Assembly (NCBI GenBank): GCA_023440965.1
Contig: JAEZRC010000001.1
Coordinates: 48,210-112,209 of the forward strand
Source: Bacillota bacterium
Lineage (GTDB): Bacteria > Bacillota > Clostridia > Oscillospirales > Ruminococcaceae
Length of the DNA stretch: 64,000 nt
Direction of reading: 5' to 3'
Shown here: in pieces, positions 1 through 8,525 of the stretch
Layout: each line of letters begins with the position of its first letter
How positions within the stretch are numbered: position 1 is the first letter of the stretch
Notes under the pieces: generated by a model
What the model was told of the DNA's origin: nothing
Database searches by the model: none
Seen by the model: only the letters and a program-made list of their open reading frames with translations
Translations under genes and position numbers: made by a program

Positions 1-384
1 TATATTAGAATAATGTTCACAGAAAAGTGTTTCTGATGTTGGGCGGACGCAAAGCCTGTCCTCAAGCTTTTCATTTCCGCCATGTGTAACCCATGCTACT
101 TCAGGAGCAAAACCTTCAACATGATCCTTTTCCTTCTGCAATAAGCTTTCAGGTATAAACATAGGCATACATACATTTTCGTGGCCTGTTGCCTTGAACA
201 TTCCATCAAGAATGTGCTGAATATTTTCCCATATTGCATAGCCGTAAGGACGGATAACCATACAGCCCTTTACGCTTGTGTACTCAATAAGTTCCGCTTT
301 TTTTACTATATCTGTATACCATTTTGCGAAGTCCTCGTCCATTGAGGTTATCGCATCAACCATTTTTTTATTGTCCTTCGCCAT
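1..384 (-). CDS. proS: proline--tRNA ligase, N-terminal part (cut by window edge)
   Basis: Cytoplasmic class II aminoacyl-tRNA synthetase that charges tRNA-Pro. The 128 visible residues begin MAKDNKKMVDAITSMDEDF and carry the archaeal/eukaryal-type (ProS type 3) N-terminal core, including PYGYAIWENIQ, the MPMFIPESLL segment and the motif-2-proximal RPTSETLFCEHY. The rest lies beyond the left edge. The ATG at 384 is chosen because MAKxNKKMV is the usual start of this family; a GGAG lies upstream. The first 17 bases overlap the end of the small membrane-protein gene to its right, so the two are probably co-transcribed. The type 3 enzyme is common in clostridia. The identification is firm; completeness cannot be judged. 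Confidence 0.93.
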   Translation of the reverse strand, partial: MAKDNKKMVDAITSMDEDFAKWYTDIVKKAELIEYTSVKGCMVIRPYGYAIWENIQHILDGMFKATGHENVCMPMFIPESLLQKEKDHVEGFAPEVAWVTHGGNEKLEDRLCVRPTSETLFCEHYSNI

Positions 385-628
385 TATCAGACTCATCTCC
401 GTTTTCTATTTCATTTTCCTGTGGATCATAAACACTTCTTAATTTGTCTTTATCAAAATCATATATGCCTTTTTTTACCCTTGCGGGATTAATAATTTTC
501 TTATCAACAAATTTTGCAAGCTTTGGTGTCAGCACAGCGACAATAAAAACAACCAAAAGCAAACCAAGCATCATTAACCCGAACCTGCCCATTACTCTGA
601 CAGCACTCGTATCTGCTGCGAATATCAC
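368..628 (-). CDS. small single-pass membrane protein upstream of proS
   Basis: Protein of about 86 residues with one strong hydrophobic segment (GLMMLGLLLVVFIVAVL), a basic cytoplasmic stretch (KLAKFVDKKI) and a very acidic tail ending ENEIENGDESDNGEGQ. An ATG at 652 opens the same frame, but an AAGGAG box sits inside that extension, 8 bases before a GTG at 628, so I prefer the GTG start. Layout (one TM, charged tail) recalls gamma subunits of Na+-pumping decarboxylases, but no other pump genes are near and I do not claim this function. The stop overlaps proS, which suggests translational coupling. Confidence 0.6.
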   Translation of the reverse strand: MIFAADTSAVRVMGRFGLMMLGLLLVVFIVAVLTPKLAKFVDKKIINPARVKKGIYDFDKDKLRSVYDPQENEIENGDESDNGEGQ

Positions 629-742
629 TATACTCACTCCTTCAATAAACATACATTTAATTATAACATTTTTTCTGAATAATTCAAGTTATATAAGAAA
701 TATAGCTTGTTCATAATTAATTAAAAAAACTTACATAATGTG

Positions 743-771
743 TTGACTTTTTTTAGTTAAACCACTATACT
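743..771 (+). promoter_or_regulatory. sigma-A type promoter
   Basis: TTGACT at 743-748 and TATACT at 766-771 are separated by 17 bases, about 20 bases before the ATG at 791. It should drive the small gene that follows. Confidence 0.7.
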
Positions 772-790
772 ATTAGCGAGGAGGTGTTAT

Positions 791-1111
791 ATGACAAATA
801 AAGATAAAAGGTCAAAAATAATTAAACCTACTATCATAATTTTATTATTGCTTGGCGTTGCTTTATCTTATGGGATTTATCTGAGATATCGTAACGTGGA
901 TTTTATTGAATATGCAGGACACGGTTACAGTATCAGAACAGAAATAACAAGCAAAGATGAAATCGCCTCTATTAAGAAAGAATGCCCTTATACACAAAAA
1001 AGAGATAACGGTTATAAGATATACGCTGGAAAAAACGCTACACAAACTGGAGAAATATATGTAGAAAAGCGCGGAAAGTTTTATAATGTAGAGCTTAAAG
1101 GTAGCCTGTAG
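791..1111 (+). CDS. small membrane-anchored protein of unknown function
   Basis: 106 residues. A basic N-terminus is followed by one hydrophobic segment (about residues 13-30, IIILLLLGVALSYGIYL). The remaining 75 residues are hydrophilic and probably extracellular, with several tyrosines and lysines and one cysteine. It has a strong GAGGAGG ribosome-binding site 6 bases before the ATG, its own promoter at 743-771 and a terminator at 1144-1173, so it is a real single-gene unit convergent with acpP. I recognise no family. Confidence 0.7.
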   Translation: MTNKDKRSKIIKPTIIILLLLGVALSYGIYLRYRNVDFIEYAGHGYSIRTEITSKDEIASIKKECPYTQKRDNGYKIYAGKNATQTGEIYVEKRGKFYNVELKGSL

Positions 1112-1143
1112 TTTAATACATATTAATATAAATTAAAAATATA

Positions 1144-1173
1144 AAACCCCTTCACTTTTGTGAAGGGGTTTTT
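1144..1173. terminator. bidirectional intrinsic terminator
   Basis: A 12-bp perfect stem (AAACCCCTTCAC / GTGAAGGGGTTT) with a TTTT loop has T-runs on both sides. It ends the plus-strand small gene and the minus-strand fatty-acid operon after acpP. Confidence 0.9.
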
Positions 1174-1183
1174 ACGTATTAAG

Positions 1184-1411
1184 TTAGATATTGTCTTCAA
1201 TGAACTTAACAATGTCGCCTACAGTCTTAACGTTTTCAACCTGATCATCAGGAATTTCAATGTCAAATTCTTCTTCAAGTGACATTACCAAATCAACTAT
1301 GTCAAGTGAATCTGCGCCAAGGTCTTCTGAGATTGATGCTTCCATCTTAACCTTATCTTCATCTACATCAAGCTGGTCAACAATGATATCTTTAACCTTA
1401 TCAAATACCAT
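1184..1411 (-). CDS. acpP: acyl carrier protein
   Basis: 75-residue acidic four-helix protein that carries growing acyl chains on a phosphopantetheine arm during type II fatty-acid synthesis. The attachment site is Ser35 in the invariant DSLD context (LGADSLDIVDLVM), and the helix II/III signature EEEFDIEIPDD follows. An ATG 15 bases upstream (1426) is in frame, but the sequence ATGGAGGG contains the ribosome-binding site itself, so the start is placed at 1411. It is the last gene of the minus-strand operon, just before a strong terminator. Confidence 0.95.
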   Translation of the reverse strand: MVFDKVKDIIVDQLDVDEDKVKMEASISEDLGADSLDIVDLVMSLEEEFDIEIPDDQVENVKTVGDIVKFIEDNI

Positions 1412-1479
1412 ATTGTTTCCCTCCATTTCTTTTTACAATTTTGTATATTATATGGAGCCTAAGCTCTCTATATAATCGC

Positions 1480-2292
1480 TTATAAAGAAAATTCTTCAAA
1501 CTCGCCGATTTTTCTAAACTTAGTATATCGTTCATTAAGCAGTTCGTCAATAGGTTTTCTCATCTTTTTTTCCAAAGCGTCAGAAATATAGTCACTTATG
1601 TTCTCAACCATCATATTCAGATTATTGTGAGCGCCACCAGTTGGCTCCTCAATAATCTTTTCTGCAACACCTAAAGATAATAAGTCTTCTGCTGTGATTT
1701 TCATTATCTGGCAGGCTTCACGTTCTCTTGACGCATCCTTCCAAAGAATACTTGCAAAGCCGCGTGGAGAAATTACAGAATACAATGCATTCTCAAGCAT
1801 AGCAAGTTCATCACATACGCCGAGTGCGAGTGCTCCGCCGCTTCCGCCTTCACCAAGAACAATTGAAATAACAGGAGTTTTAAGTGTCATAAATTCCATT
1901 AAGTTTTTAGCAATAGCTTCACCCTGCCCACGCTTTTCAGCTTCTACTCCGCAGAATGCACCAGGAGTATCAATAAAGCAAATAATAGGACGATGGAATT
2001 TTTCAGCCTGTTTCGCAAGTCTTAAAGCTTTTCTATAGCCTTCTGGATGTGGCATGGAAAAGTTCGTTTTTTTGTTTTCATCAAGGTTTCTTCCCTTAAC
2101 CTGTGCAAGAATTGTTACAGGAATTCCGGAAAAACTTGCAACCCCACCCATAATAGCTGAATCTTCACCGTAAAGTCTATCACCATGCATTGCAAAGAAA
2201 TCATAAAAAAGCAACGGGATATAGTCATTGACGGTAGGACGTCCCTTGTGTCTTATAATATCGAGGCGTTCACACGCTGAAAGTTTGCTCAT
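1480..2292 (-). CDS. accA: acetyl-CoA carboxylase, carboxyltransferase subunit alpha
   Basis: 270 residues. With AccD it transfers CO2 from carboxybiotin to acetyl-CoA, giving malonyl-CoA, the first committed step of fatty-acid synthesis. Visible family features are the crotonase-fold segments GDRLYGEDSAIMGG, GRNLDENKKTNFSMPHPEGYRKALRL split around the CoA site, DTPGAFCGVEAEKRGQGEAIA and LGEGGSGGALAL. It is shorter than the E. coli protein (about 319) but matches the compact Gram-positive forms. The ATG overlaps the stop of accD by four bases (ATGA), indicating coupled translation and 1:1 subunit supply. Confidence 0.95.
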   Translation of the reverse strand: MSKLSACERLDIIRHKGRPTVNDYIPLLFYDFFAMHGDRLYGEDSAIMGGVASFSGIPVTILAQVKGRNLDENKKTNFSMPHPEGYRKALRLAKQAEKFHRPIICFIDTPGAFCGVEAEKRGQGEAIAKNLMEFMTLKTPVISIVLGEGGSGGALALGVCDELAMLENALYSVISPRGFASILWKDASREREACQIMKITAEDLLSLGVAEKIIEEPTGGAHNNLNMMVENISDYISDALEKKMRKPIDELLNERYTKFRKIGEFEEFSL

Positions 2293-3161
2293 TGTGAAAC
2301 CCTCCTTACGTTATGGAGTTTGAAAAGATGAGTAAGTGTTCTTCTCATTCTTTTTCTCTCGACAATCATGTCGACAAAGCCATTTTCGAGCATGAATTCT
2401 GCTGACTGGAAATCATCAGGCAATCTTTGCTTTATTGTTCCTTCAATAACTCGCCGTCCAGCAAAGCCAATAAGCACCTTAGGCTCAGCAATGATAATAT
2501 CTGCTATTGAAGCAAATGATGCTGTAACACCGCCTGTAGTAGGGTCAGTCATAACAGCAATGTATAAAAGTCCAGCCTCGCTATGTCTTGCAACAGCACC
2601 AGAGGTTTTAGCCATCTGCATAAGGGAAACTATACCCTCCTGCATTCTTGCTCCGCCTGAAGCTGTGAAAATTAAAACCGGAAGTCCGTTTTTTGTTGCA
2701 TATTCAAAAGCTCTTGTGATTTTTTCACCAACAACGCTGCCCATTGATGCCATCATGTAATTTGAATCCATTACAGCAATAACAGTCCTGTAGCCTCTTA
2801 TAAGGGCTTCACCTGTAATGACAGCATCCTTAAGACCTGTTACTTCTCTTATTTTCTTCTGCTTATCACCATACGATGGAAAGTCAATAGGATTCTTGCT
2901 CATCATGTTCTTATCAAATTCAACAAGTGAGCCTTTATCAATAGTCATATTGAGTCTTTCCCAAGCTGAAAGTCTTCCGTGGTAGTTGCAGGAAGAACAT
3001 ACTTTTCTGTTCTTCTCGAAATCTTCCATAAATTCAACATTTCCACAACGTTGGCATTTATTCATAAGATCAGATGGAATATTGGATTTTTTAACTTCTT
3101 CACTTTTTGTATCATTCCCGTTGAATCTTGTTTTAACGACCGAAAACAAATCCTCAAGCAT
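2289..3161 (-). CDS. accD: acetyl-CoA carboxylase, carboxyltransferase subunit beta
   Basis: 290 residues, partner of AccA in the carboxyltransferase. The N-terminal zinc ribbon is intact: Cys36-x2-Cys39 and Cys55-x2-Cys58. The catalytic domain follows, with FTASGGARMQEG and DPTTGGVTASFA forming the oxyanion-hole region. A GGAGGG ribosome-binding site precedes the ATG at 3161. It lies between accC and accA, with a 4-base overlap with accA. Confidence 0.95.
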   Translation of the reverse strand: MLEDLFSVVKTRFNGNDTKSEEVKKSNIPSDLMNKCQRCGNVEFMEDFEKNRKVCSSCNYHGRLSAWERLNMTIDKGSLVEFDKNMMSKNPIDFPSYGDKQKKIREVTGLKDAVITGEALIRGYRTVIAVMDSNYMMASMGSVVGEKITRAFEYATKNGLPVLIFTASGGARMQEGIVSLMQMAKTSGAVARHSEAGLLYIAVMTDPTTGGVTASFASIADIIIAEPKVLIGFAGRRVIEGTIKQRLPDDFQSAEFMLENGFVDMIVERKRMRRTLTHLFKLHNVRRVSQ

Positions 3162-3193
3162 TAAAATATCACCCTCCTTTCAGCAGGATAATG

Positions 3194-4573
3194 TTATATA
3201 ATTTTTGTTCTTCCGAGGAAGCCTATATCATATTCTCCACTTTCAAATGACTTGTTTTTGACAAGATTGACCTGAAAGTCAATATTTGTTGAAACACCGT
3301 CAACAATAAATTCAGCAAGTGCCCATTTCATTTTCATAATTGCTTCTTCTCTTGTCTTACCATAAACAATCAGCTTTGCAATCATTGAATCATAATATGG
3401 CGGAATTGAATATCCCTGATATGCTGCGCTGTCTATTCTTATTCCGTTTCCTCCAGGAGTATGAAGAGCGATAATTTTTCCTGGTGATGGACGGAAATTT
3501 TCCATAGGATTTTCTGCGTTAATTCTACACTCTATTGCATGACCTGTCAAGTGTATATCGTCCTGAGTATACTTAAGTTCTTCTCCACATGCAATCAGAA
3601 GCTGCTGCTTTACAAGATCAACCCCTGTAACAGCCTCAGTAATAGGATGCTCAACCTGAATTCTTGTGTTCATTTCCATAAAATAATAGTTTTCTTTATT
3701 GTCCACAAGAAATTCAATAGTTCCTGCATTCTGATAGCCTGTTGCTTTTGCAGCATTCACAGCAGACTGCCCCATCTTTTTGCGGAGCTCTTCTGTCATG
3801 ACCGGGCTTGGAGTTTCTTCAAGAACCTTCTGGTTCCTTCTCTGCATTGAGCAGTCTCTTTCTCCAAGATGAATTACATTTCCATAAGTATCAGCAAGTA
3901 TCTGGAACTCAATATGTCTTGGGTTCTGAATGAATTTTTCAATATATATTTCATCATTACCAAAACAAGCGAGAGCCTCCTGCTTTGCGGCAGTTATCAT
4001 ACTCTCAAGTTCTTTTTCGCTTTCGACAAGACGTATACCACGTCCGCCGCCACCAGCAGAAGCCTTAACCATAACAGGATAGCCTATCTGCGTTGAAAGT
4101 TGTCTTGCTTCATCAAGTGAATGTACTGCTCCATCTGAGCCAGGAACAACAGGTACACCTGCTTTTTTCATTGTTTCCTTTGCCATTGCCTTGTCACCGA
4201 GCATATCTATTGACTCAGGCTTCGGGCCTATGAATGTTATGCCGCATTTAGCACACATTCTTGCAAAGTTTGCATTTTCGGATAAAAATCCAAAACCAGG
4301 ATGAACAGCATCTGCACCAGTTACTTCACACGCTGCAATAATAGCTTTCATATTAAGATAACTATCCTTACTGTTAGCAGGGCCGATACATATTGCCTCA
4401 TCAGCAATCTGAGCATGCAAAGCACTCCTGTCTGCTGTTGAAAAAACTGCGACAGTTCTTATCCCGAGCTCACGGCAGGCACGGATTACGCGCACTGCGA
4501 TTTCACCACGGTTTGCTATAAGTACCTTCTTGAAGCATTTTACTTCAGAAGTCTGAATTTTATTTTCTGACAT
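3194..4573 (-). CDS. accC: acetyl-CoA carboxylase, biotin carboxylase subunit
   Basis: 459 residues, ATP-grasp enzyme that carboxylates the biotin on AccB. A short tail (about 14 residues) precedes the canonical start KVLIANRGEIAVRVIRACRELGI. Other signatures are the glycine-rich ATP loop KASAGGGGRGI, the EKFIQNPRHIEFQ segment and MNTRIQVEHPITE with its catalytic Arg/Glu. Length is normal for the family. An AGGAGG box lies 6 bases before the ATG. Gene order fabZ-accC-accD-accA is the common Firmicutes arrangement. Confidence 0.96.
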   Translation of the reverse strand: MSENKIQTSEVKCFKKVLIANRGEIAVRVIRACRELGIRTVAVFSTADRSALHAQIADEAICIGPANSKDSYLNMKAIIAACEVTGADAVHPGFGFLSENANFARMCAKCGITFIGPKPESIDMLGDKAMAKETMKKAGVPVVPGSDGAVHSLDEARQLSTQIGYPVMVKASAGGGGRGIRLVESEKELESMITAAKQEALACFGNDEIYIEKFIQNPRHIEFQILADTYGNVIHLGERDCSMQRRNQKVLEETPSPVMTEELRKKMGQSAVNAAKATGYQNAGTIEFLVDNKENYYFMEMNTRIQVEHPITEAVTGVDLVKQQLLIACGEELKYTQDDIHLTGHAIECRINAENPMENFRPSPGKIIALHTPGGNGIRIDSAAYQGYSIPPYYDSMIAKLIVYGKTREEAIMKMKWALAEFIVDGVSTNIDFQVNLVKNKSFESGEYDIGFLGRTKII

Positions 4574-4596
4574 CGTTATCCTCCTGACAGAAGATA

Positions 4597-5031
4597 TTAT
4601 TTTGACATAAGCGCAAAGGTTATTTCTGCTGATACCGCTTTCTGTCCATCTACTGTAGCTATTGCCTTGCCAACTCCGACAGGGCCTTTGACTCTGATTA
4701 TTTCAACCTCAAGCGTAAGTGTATCGCCAGGAACAACCTGTCTGCGGAACTTAGCATCCTTCACCCCGCCGAAAAGTCCGATTTTACCCTTGTGTTCAGG
4801 AAGTGAAAGCATCGCAACAGCCCCTGCCTGTGCAAGCATTTCAAGCATGAGCACACCAGGTACTACAGGGAATTCAGGGAAATGTCCCTTGAACCAGAAT
4901 TCGTCTTCCTTCATATATTTCTTTGCAACGACTCTCTGCCCAGGTTCCATTTCAATAATTTCATCAATCAGAAGAAATGGATCTCTGTGAGGGATAATTT
5001 CCATAATCTGTTCTTTGTTCATTAAAGCCAT
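4597..5031 (-). CDS. fabZ: 3-hydroxyacyl-ACP dehydratase FabZ
   Basis: 144-residue hot-dog-fold enzyme that dehydrates 3-hydroxyacyl-ACP to trans-2-enoyl-ACP. The catalytic pair is His50 in FKGHFPEFPVVPG and Glu64 in LMLEMLAQAGAV; the N-terminal IIPHRDPFLLID is typical. It starts with an ATG 10 bases after an AGGAG. No FabA or FabM is seen in the window, so how unsaturated chains are made is not shown here. Confidence 0.96.
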   Translation of the reverse strand: MALMNKEQIMEIIPHRDPFLLIDEIIEMEPGQRVVAKKYMKEDEFWFKGHFPEFPVVPGVLMLEMLAQAGAVAMLSLPEHKGKIGLFGGVKDAKFRRQVVPGDTLTLEVEIIRVKGPVGVGKAIATVDGQKAVSAEITFALMSK

Positions 5032-5045
5032 TTTAAATCTCCTGA

Positions 5046-5510
5046 CTATTCTATTATCATTACAGGCTGATCAAATTCAACAGCCTCACCGTTCTTGCAA
5101 TTAATCGTAATAACCGAGCCATCAAAATCTGACTTGATTTCGTTCATAACCTTCATTGATTCGATTATAAAAAGTATATCGCCCTTTTTAACGCTCTGTC
5201 CGACACTTACAAAAGGCTTATCCTTTGGCGAAGCAGAAGCGTAGAAGGTTCCCACGATCGGAGCTTTCACAACATTGCCAAGTGGCTTTGAAGGAGTCTG
5301 TGTAGCAGGTGCACTTTCTATTGCAGGAGCTTGAGCTGGTGCTGAATATGAAGGCATTGAGTTGCCAACATAAACAGGTGCAGTACCGCAGTCCATTTCA
5401 AGTTCAATTTCAAATTCCTTATCTTTAATTTTTAGGGACTTTGCACCATTTTCAGACATTGACTTCATAAGAGCCTGAACACATTCAAGTGTATTTTCTA
5501 TCTTAGCCAT
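5046..5510 (-). CDS. accB: biotin carboxyl carrier protein of acetyl-CoA carboxylase
   Basis: 154 residues. An N-terminal helical part is followed by an Ala/Pro/Thr-rich flexible linker (about residues 52-78, PAQAPAIESAPATQTP) and the C-terminal biotinyl domain from KAPIVGTFY. The biotinylated residue is Lys120 in IIESMKVMNEI. Ser replaces the usual Ala before the Met-Lys, a tolerated variant. It shuttles carboxybiotin between AccC and AccD/AccA. RBS AAGGAG is 9 bases before the ATG. Confidence 0.95.
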   Translation of the reverse strand: MAKIENTLECVQALMKSMSENGAKSLKIKDKEFEIELEMDCGTAPVYVGNSMPSYSAPAQAPAIESAPATQTPSKPLGNVVKAPIVGTFYASASPKDKPFVSVGQSVKKGDILFIIESMKVMNEIKSDFDGSVITINCKNGEAVEFDQPVMIIE

Positions 5511-5522
5511 CCTTATGTCTCC

Positions 5523-6758
5523 TTACTTTTCGTATTTCTTTATACAGATCGTTGCGTTATGTCCGCCGAATCCAAGAGAATTTGATAATGCAACCTTAAT
5601 ATCCTTCTTACGGTTACCCTCAACACAATAGTCAAGATCACAGTCAGGGTCAGGAGTTTTAAATCCTACTGTCTTATGGACAAACCCGTTCTTGAGCGAC
5701 AATGCTGTTACTATTGCTTCAACAGCACCAGCAGCACCAAGAAGATGTCCTGTCATTGATTTTGTTGAATTAATAACAACCTTTTCAGCCTGCTCGCCAA
5801 GAGCTTTTTTTATTGCTATTGTTTCATATTTATCATTAAGACCGGTTGATGTTCCATGAGAATTGATGTAATCAACATCACCTGATTCAAGGCCAGCTTC
5901 CTTATAAGCGTTAACCATTGCTCTTGCCGCGCCCTCACCCTCTGGATCAGGGGAAGTGATGTGATAAGCATCACCTGTTGCACCATAGCCAACTATCTCA
6001 GCATATATTTTAGCACCACGAGCCTTAGCGTGTTCAAACTCTTCAATGACAAGTATACCACAACCCTCACCAAGAACAAAACCCTGTCTTTCAGCGTCAA
6101 AAGGTGTTGACGCCTTGTCAAGCTCTGTTGCCTTTGAAAGTGCCTTCATATTATTAAAGCCACCAAGTGCAAATTCAGTAATACAGCTTTCCGTTCCGCC
6201 ACAGATACAAGCGTCAAGATAACCATCCTTAACTTTCCTAAAAGCTTCGCCAATTGCATGTGTTGCAGAAGCACAAGCTGTTACTGTTGAAAAATTATCT
6301 CCCTTAAAGCCTGTTGCCATTGAAACCTGTCCCGCAGCCATATTTCCTATCATTGTAGGAACATAAAATACTGAAATTCTGTTAGGTCCTTTTTCAAGGT
6401 ACTTTGAATGTTCTTTTTCAGTTTCTTCAAGTCCGCCAATACCACAACCAAGAATTACACCGACTCTGAATGGATCAAGGTCCTTCAGGTCTGTTCCGCT
6501 GTCCTCTAATGCCTGCTTTGTACTGTATACAGCAAACTGTGTGAAGCGTTCCATTCTCTTTGCTTCTTTTTTATCAATATATTTTGATGAGTCAAAGTCC
6601 TTTACGGCTCCAACAATCTTTACATCAAATTCACTTGCATCAAACTGGTCAATAAAAGAAAAACCAAGCTTGTTTGCAATAATATTGTCCCAGAATTCAT
6701 CAACTGAATTACCGAGCGGGTTAACTGTCCCCATGCCTGTTATAACTACTCTTTTCAT
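5523..6758 (-). CDS. fabF: 3-oxoacyl-ACP synthase II (KAS II)
   Basis: 411-residue condensing enzyme that elongates acyl-ACP with malonyl-ACP. The thiolase-fold catalytic triad is complete: Cys162 in TVTACASATHAIG, His301 in NSHGTSTGLND and His338 in SMTGHLLGAAGA. Normal length. GGAGAGG lies just before the ATG. It is downstream of fabG in the same operon and is the only KAS I/II gene in the window. Confidence 0.96.
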   Translation of the reverse strand: MKRVVITGMGTVNPLGNSVDEFWDNIIANKLGFSFIDQFDASEFDVKIVGAVKDFDSSKYIDKKEAKRMERFTQFAVYSTKQALEDSGTDLKDLDPFRVGVILGCGIGGLEETEKEHSKYLEKGPNRISVFYVPTMIGNMAAGQVSMATGFKGDNFSTVTACASATHAIGEAFRKVKDGYLDACICGGTESCITEFALGGFNNMKALSKATELDKASTPFDAERQGFVLGEGCGILVIEEFEHAKARGAKIYAEIVGYGATGDAYHITSPDPEGEGAARAMVNAYKEAGLESGDVDYINSHGTSTGLNDKYETIAIKKALGEQAEKVVINSTKSMTGHLLGAAGAVEAIVTALSLKNGFVHKTVGFKTPDPDCDLDYCVEGNRKKDIKVALSNSLGFGGHNATICIKKYEK

Positions 6759-6797
6759 AAACCTCTCCTTATTTATACGGAAGTATGTCCTGATTTA

Positions 6798-7541
6798 TTA
6801 CATTGAAAGTCCGCCACTTATTTCAATAGTCTGTCCTGTAATGTATGACGCATCATCAGAAACCAGGAATGATACTGTTCCAGCAATTTCTTCAACCTGG
6901 CCAAATCTCTTCAAAGCAATCTGTCCGAAAATATTCTTCTTCTGCTCGTCTGTGAGAATATCTGTCATTGGAGTTTGAATAAGTCCTGGAGCAATTGCAT
7001 TTACTGTAATATTCCTTGAGCCAAGCTCCTTTGCGGAAGTCATTGTCATTCCGATAATAGCAGCTTTTGACGCTGAATAATTTATCTGACCTGGATTTCC
7101 ATAAAGTCCAGCAACAGAAGAAACATTTACAATTCTTCCGCCCTTTTGCTTGAACATTACAGCTCCAGCAAGCTTTGTCATGTTGAACACGCTCTTTTGA
7201 TTAACAGCAATAACCATATCATACTGTTCCTCAGGCATACGAAGGAGCAAGCCGTCCTTTGTAATACCTGCATTGTTAATCAGCACATCAATAGTAGAAA
7301 ATCTTTCTTTTATTGACTTAACCATTTCGTCGCAATCAGTATATTTTGAAACATCAGCTGCGAAAACCTCTGCCTCAACGCCAAATGCTCTGCATTCCTC
7401 AGCAACCTTTTCGCCGTTTAATTTATCGTTATCACTTGGATAGCAGTTTACTGCAATATTAAAACCGTCTTTTGCAAGTCTTTTTGCAATACAAGCACCG
7501 ATACCCTGTGAAGCACCAGTGATAATAGCTGTTTTTGCCAT
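6798..7541 (-). CDS. fabG: 3-oxoacyl-ACP reductase FabG
   Basis: 247-residue short-chain dehydrogenase that reduces 3-oxoacyl-ACP with NADPH. It has the cofactor motif TGASQGIG (residues 9-16), the NNAG motif at 89-92 and the catalytic Ser142, Tyr155 and Lys159 (YSASK). C-terminal YITGQTIEISGGLSM is typical of FabG. An AAGGAA box precedes the ATG at 7541. Position directly before fabF supports fatty-acid synthesis rather than another SDR role. Confidence 0.94.
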   Translation of the reverse strand: MAKTAIITGASQGIGACIAKRLAKDGFNIAVNCYPSDNDKLNGEKVAEECRAFGVEAEVFAADVSKYTDCDEMVKSIKERFSTIDVLINNAGITKDGLLLRMPEEQYDMVIAVNQKSVFNMTKLAGAVMFKQKGGRIVNVSSVAGLYGNPGQINYSASKAAIIGMTMTSAKELGSRNITVNAIAPGLIQTPMTDILTDEQKKNIFGQIALKRFGQVEEIAGTVSFLVSDDASYITGQTIEISGGLSM

Positions 7542-7581
7542 TTAACCATTCCTTTCATTTGCGAAAGCAAAATCTGAGTAT

Positions 7582-7890
7582 TTATCTTAAAATTATGTTA
7601 TTATCTTTTCTGAATATTATAGGATATCCCGCGAATATCAATAATAAATATAAATAATTCCCTGATACAACCACAAGCATACTAAGTGCTGTAATCAGAA
7701 CCAAATATTTTATTCCGCTCTGAACAATAGTCTTTCTAATTACTGCTATAAACTTTCTTGATCCGAAAAACAGAATCGGGAGCAAGTTATCAATATCAGC
7801 TACTCTCAAAGCGACAGCAATGAGCAAAACAATTGGGAATATCTTATATGCTATTTTAAGACCTACTAATATGCCAATTATCAACATCAT
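7582..7890 (-). CDS. small membrane protein inside the fab operon
   Basis: About 102 residues with three or four hydrophobic segments (MMLIIGILVGLKIAY, FPIVLLIAVALRVA, YLVLITALSMLVVVSG, YLYLLLIFAGYPIIF). A GTG at 7899 is in frame, but the AAGGAAG box lies directly against it, so the ATG at 7890 fits better. No family is recognised. It sits between fabK and fabG with two other membrane proteins, all co-oriented with the operon, so it could be linked to membrane-lipid supply, but this is only inferred from position. Confidence 0.6.
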   Translation of the reverse strand: MMLIIGILVGLKIAYKIFPIVLLIAVALRVADIDNLLPILFFGSRKFIAVIRKTIVQSGIKYLVLITALSMLVVVSGNYLYLLLIFAGYPIIFRKDNNIILR

Positions 7891-7944
7891 CTTTGTCACT
7901 TCCTTATATCAAATTTAAATCTATGCTATTTCCGATTTGTATTT

Positions 7945-8481
7945 TTACTTTCTAACTAGTTTTATATCATTTAGCTTGCAGAACTTTTCTGCCGCAAGAA
8001 GTGCTTTTGGAGATGTCATTACGGTAACCTGCTCATGATATTTAAGTTCAATACAGATAGCACTAACAACTGATTCTTTATTAGTTACTGTTATGGATAC
8101 TATGTCACCGCAGTAAGCCTCCCCTTCTTGTCCACCACAACTTTTATTTTGTTTATATTTAATCTTATCGCTGAAGATATAAATCTCAGGAATCTTAATG
8201 CTTAAAAGCACAATGAACAATAATGACATCCCTGAAATATATATGCCTGATCTTTGTGTCCATATTGCCATAAACTTGTCTATCACAAAAATGAACCCTA
8301 TAATTATAGAAAACATCTTTTCAATCTTTTTCTTCTTGTATTTTATATCAAAAAGAACTTCACCATTATCTGATTCAAGAAGCCTTTTGTATTTCCTGTT
8401 ATCTTTTTTACTGAGAACAACAGCAAGTACAAATATTGATAAATCAATTATCCCGAAAACTATAAAGAAAAAGATATTCAT
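7945..8481 (-). CDS. membrane protein of unknown function inside the fab operon
   Basis: 178 residues. One N-terminal TM segment (IFFFIVFGIIDLSIFVLAVVL) precedes a basic stretch, then two more hydrophobic segments (about 60-95). A soluble C-terminal domain follows (EIYIFSDKIKYKQ... VTSPKALLAAEKFCKLN), which may be a small PH-like beta domain as in other bacterial membrane proteins with this layout. AGAAGG lies 7 bases before the ATG. No family could be named. Confidence 0.6.
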   Translation of the reverse strand: MNIFFFIVFGIIDLSIFVLAVVLSKKDNRKYKRLLESDNGEVLFDIKYKKKKIEKMFSIIIGFIFVIDKFMAIWTQRSGIYISGMSLLFIVLLSIKIPEIYIFSDKIKYKQNKSCGGQEGEAYCGDIVSITVTNKESVVSAICIELKYHEQVTVMTSPKALLAAEKFCKLNDIKLVRK

Positions 8482-8525
8482 ATCAAGCCTTCTTGCTTTT
8501 TGTATTTAATGACATTTTCAACTTA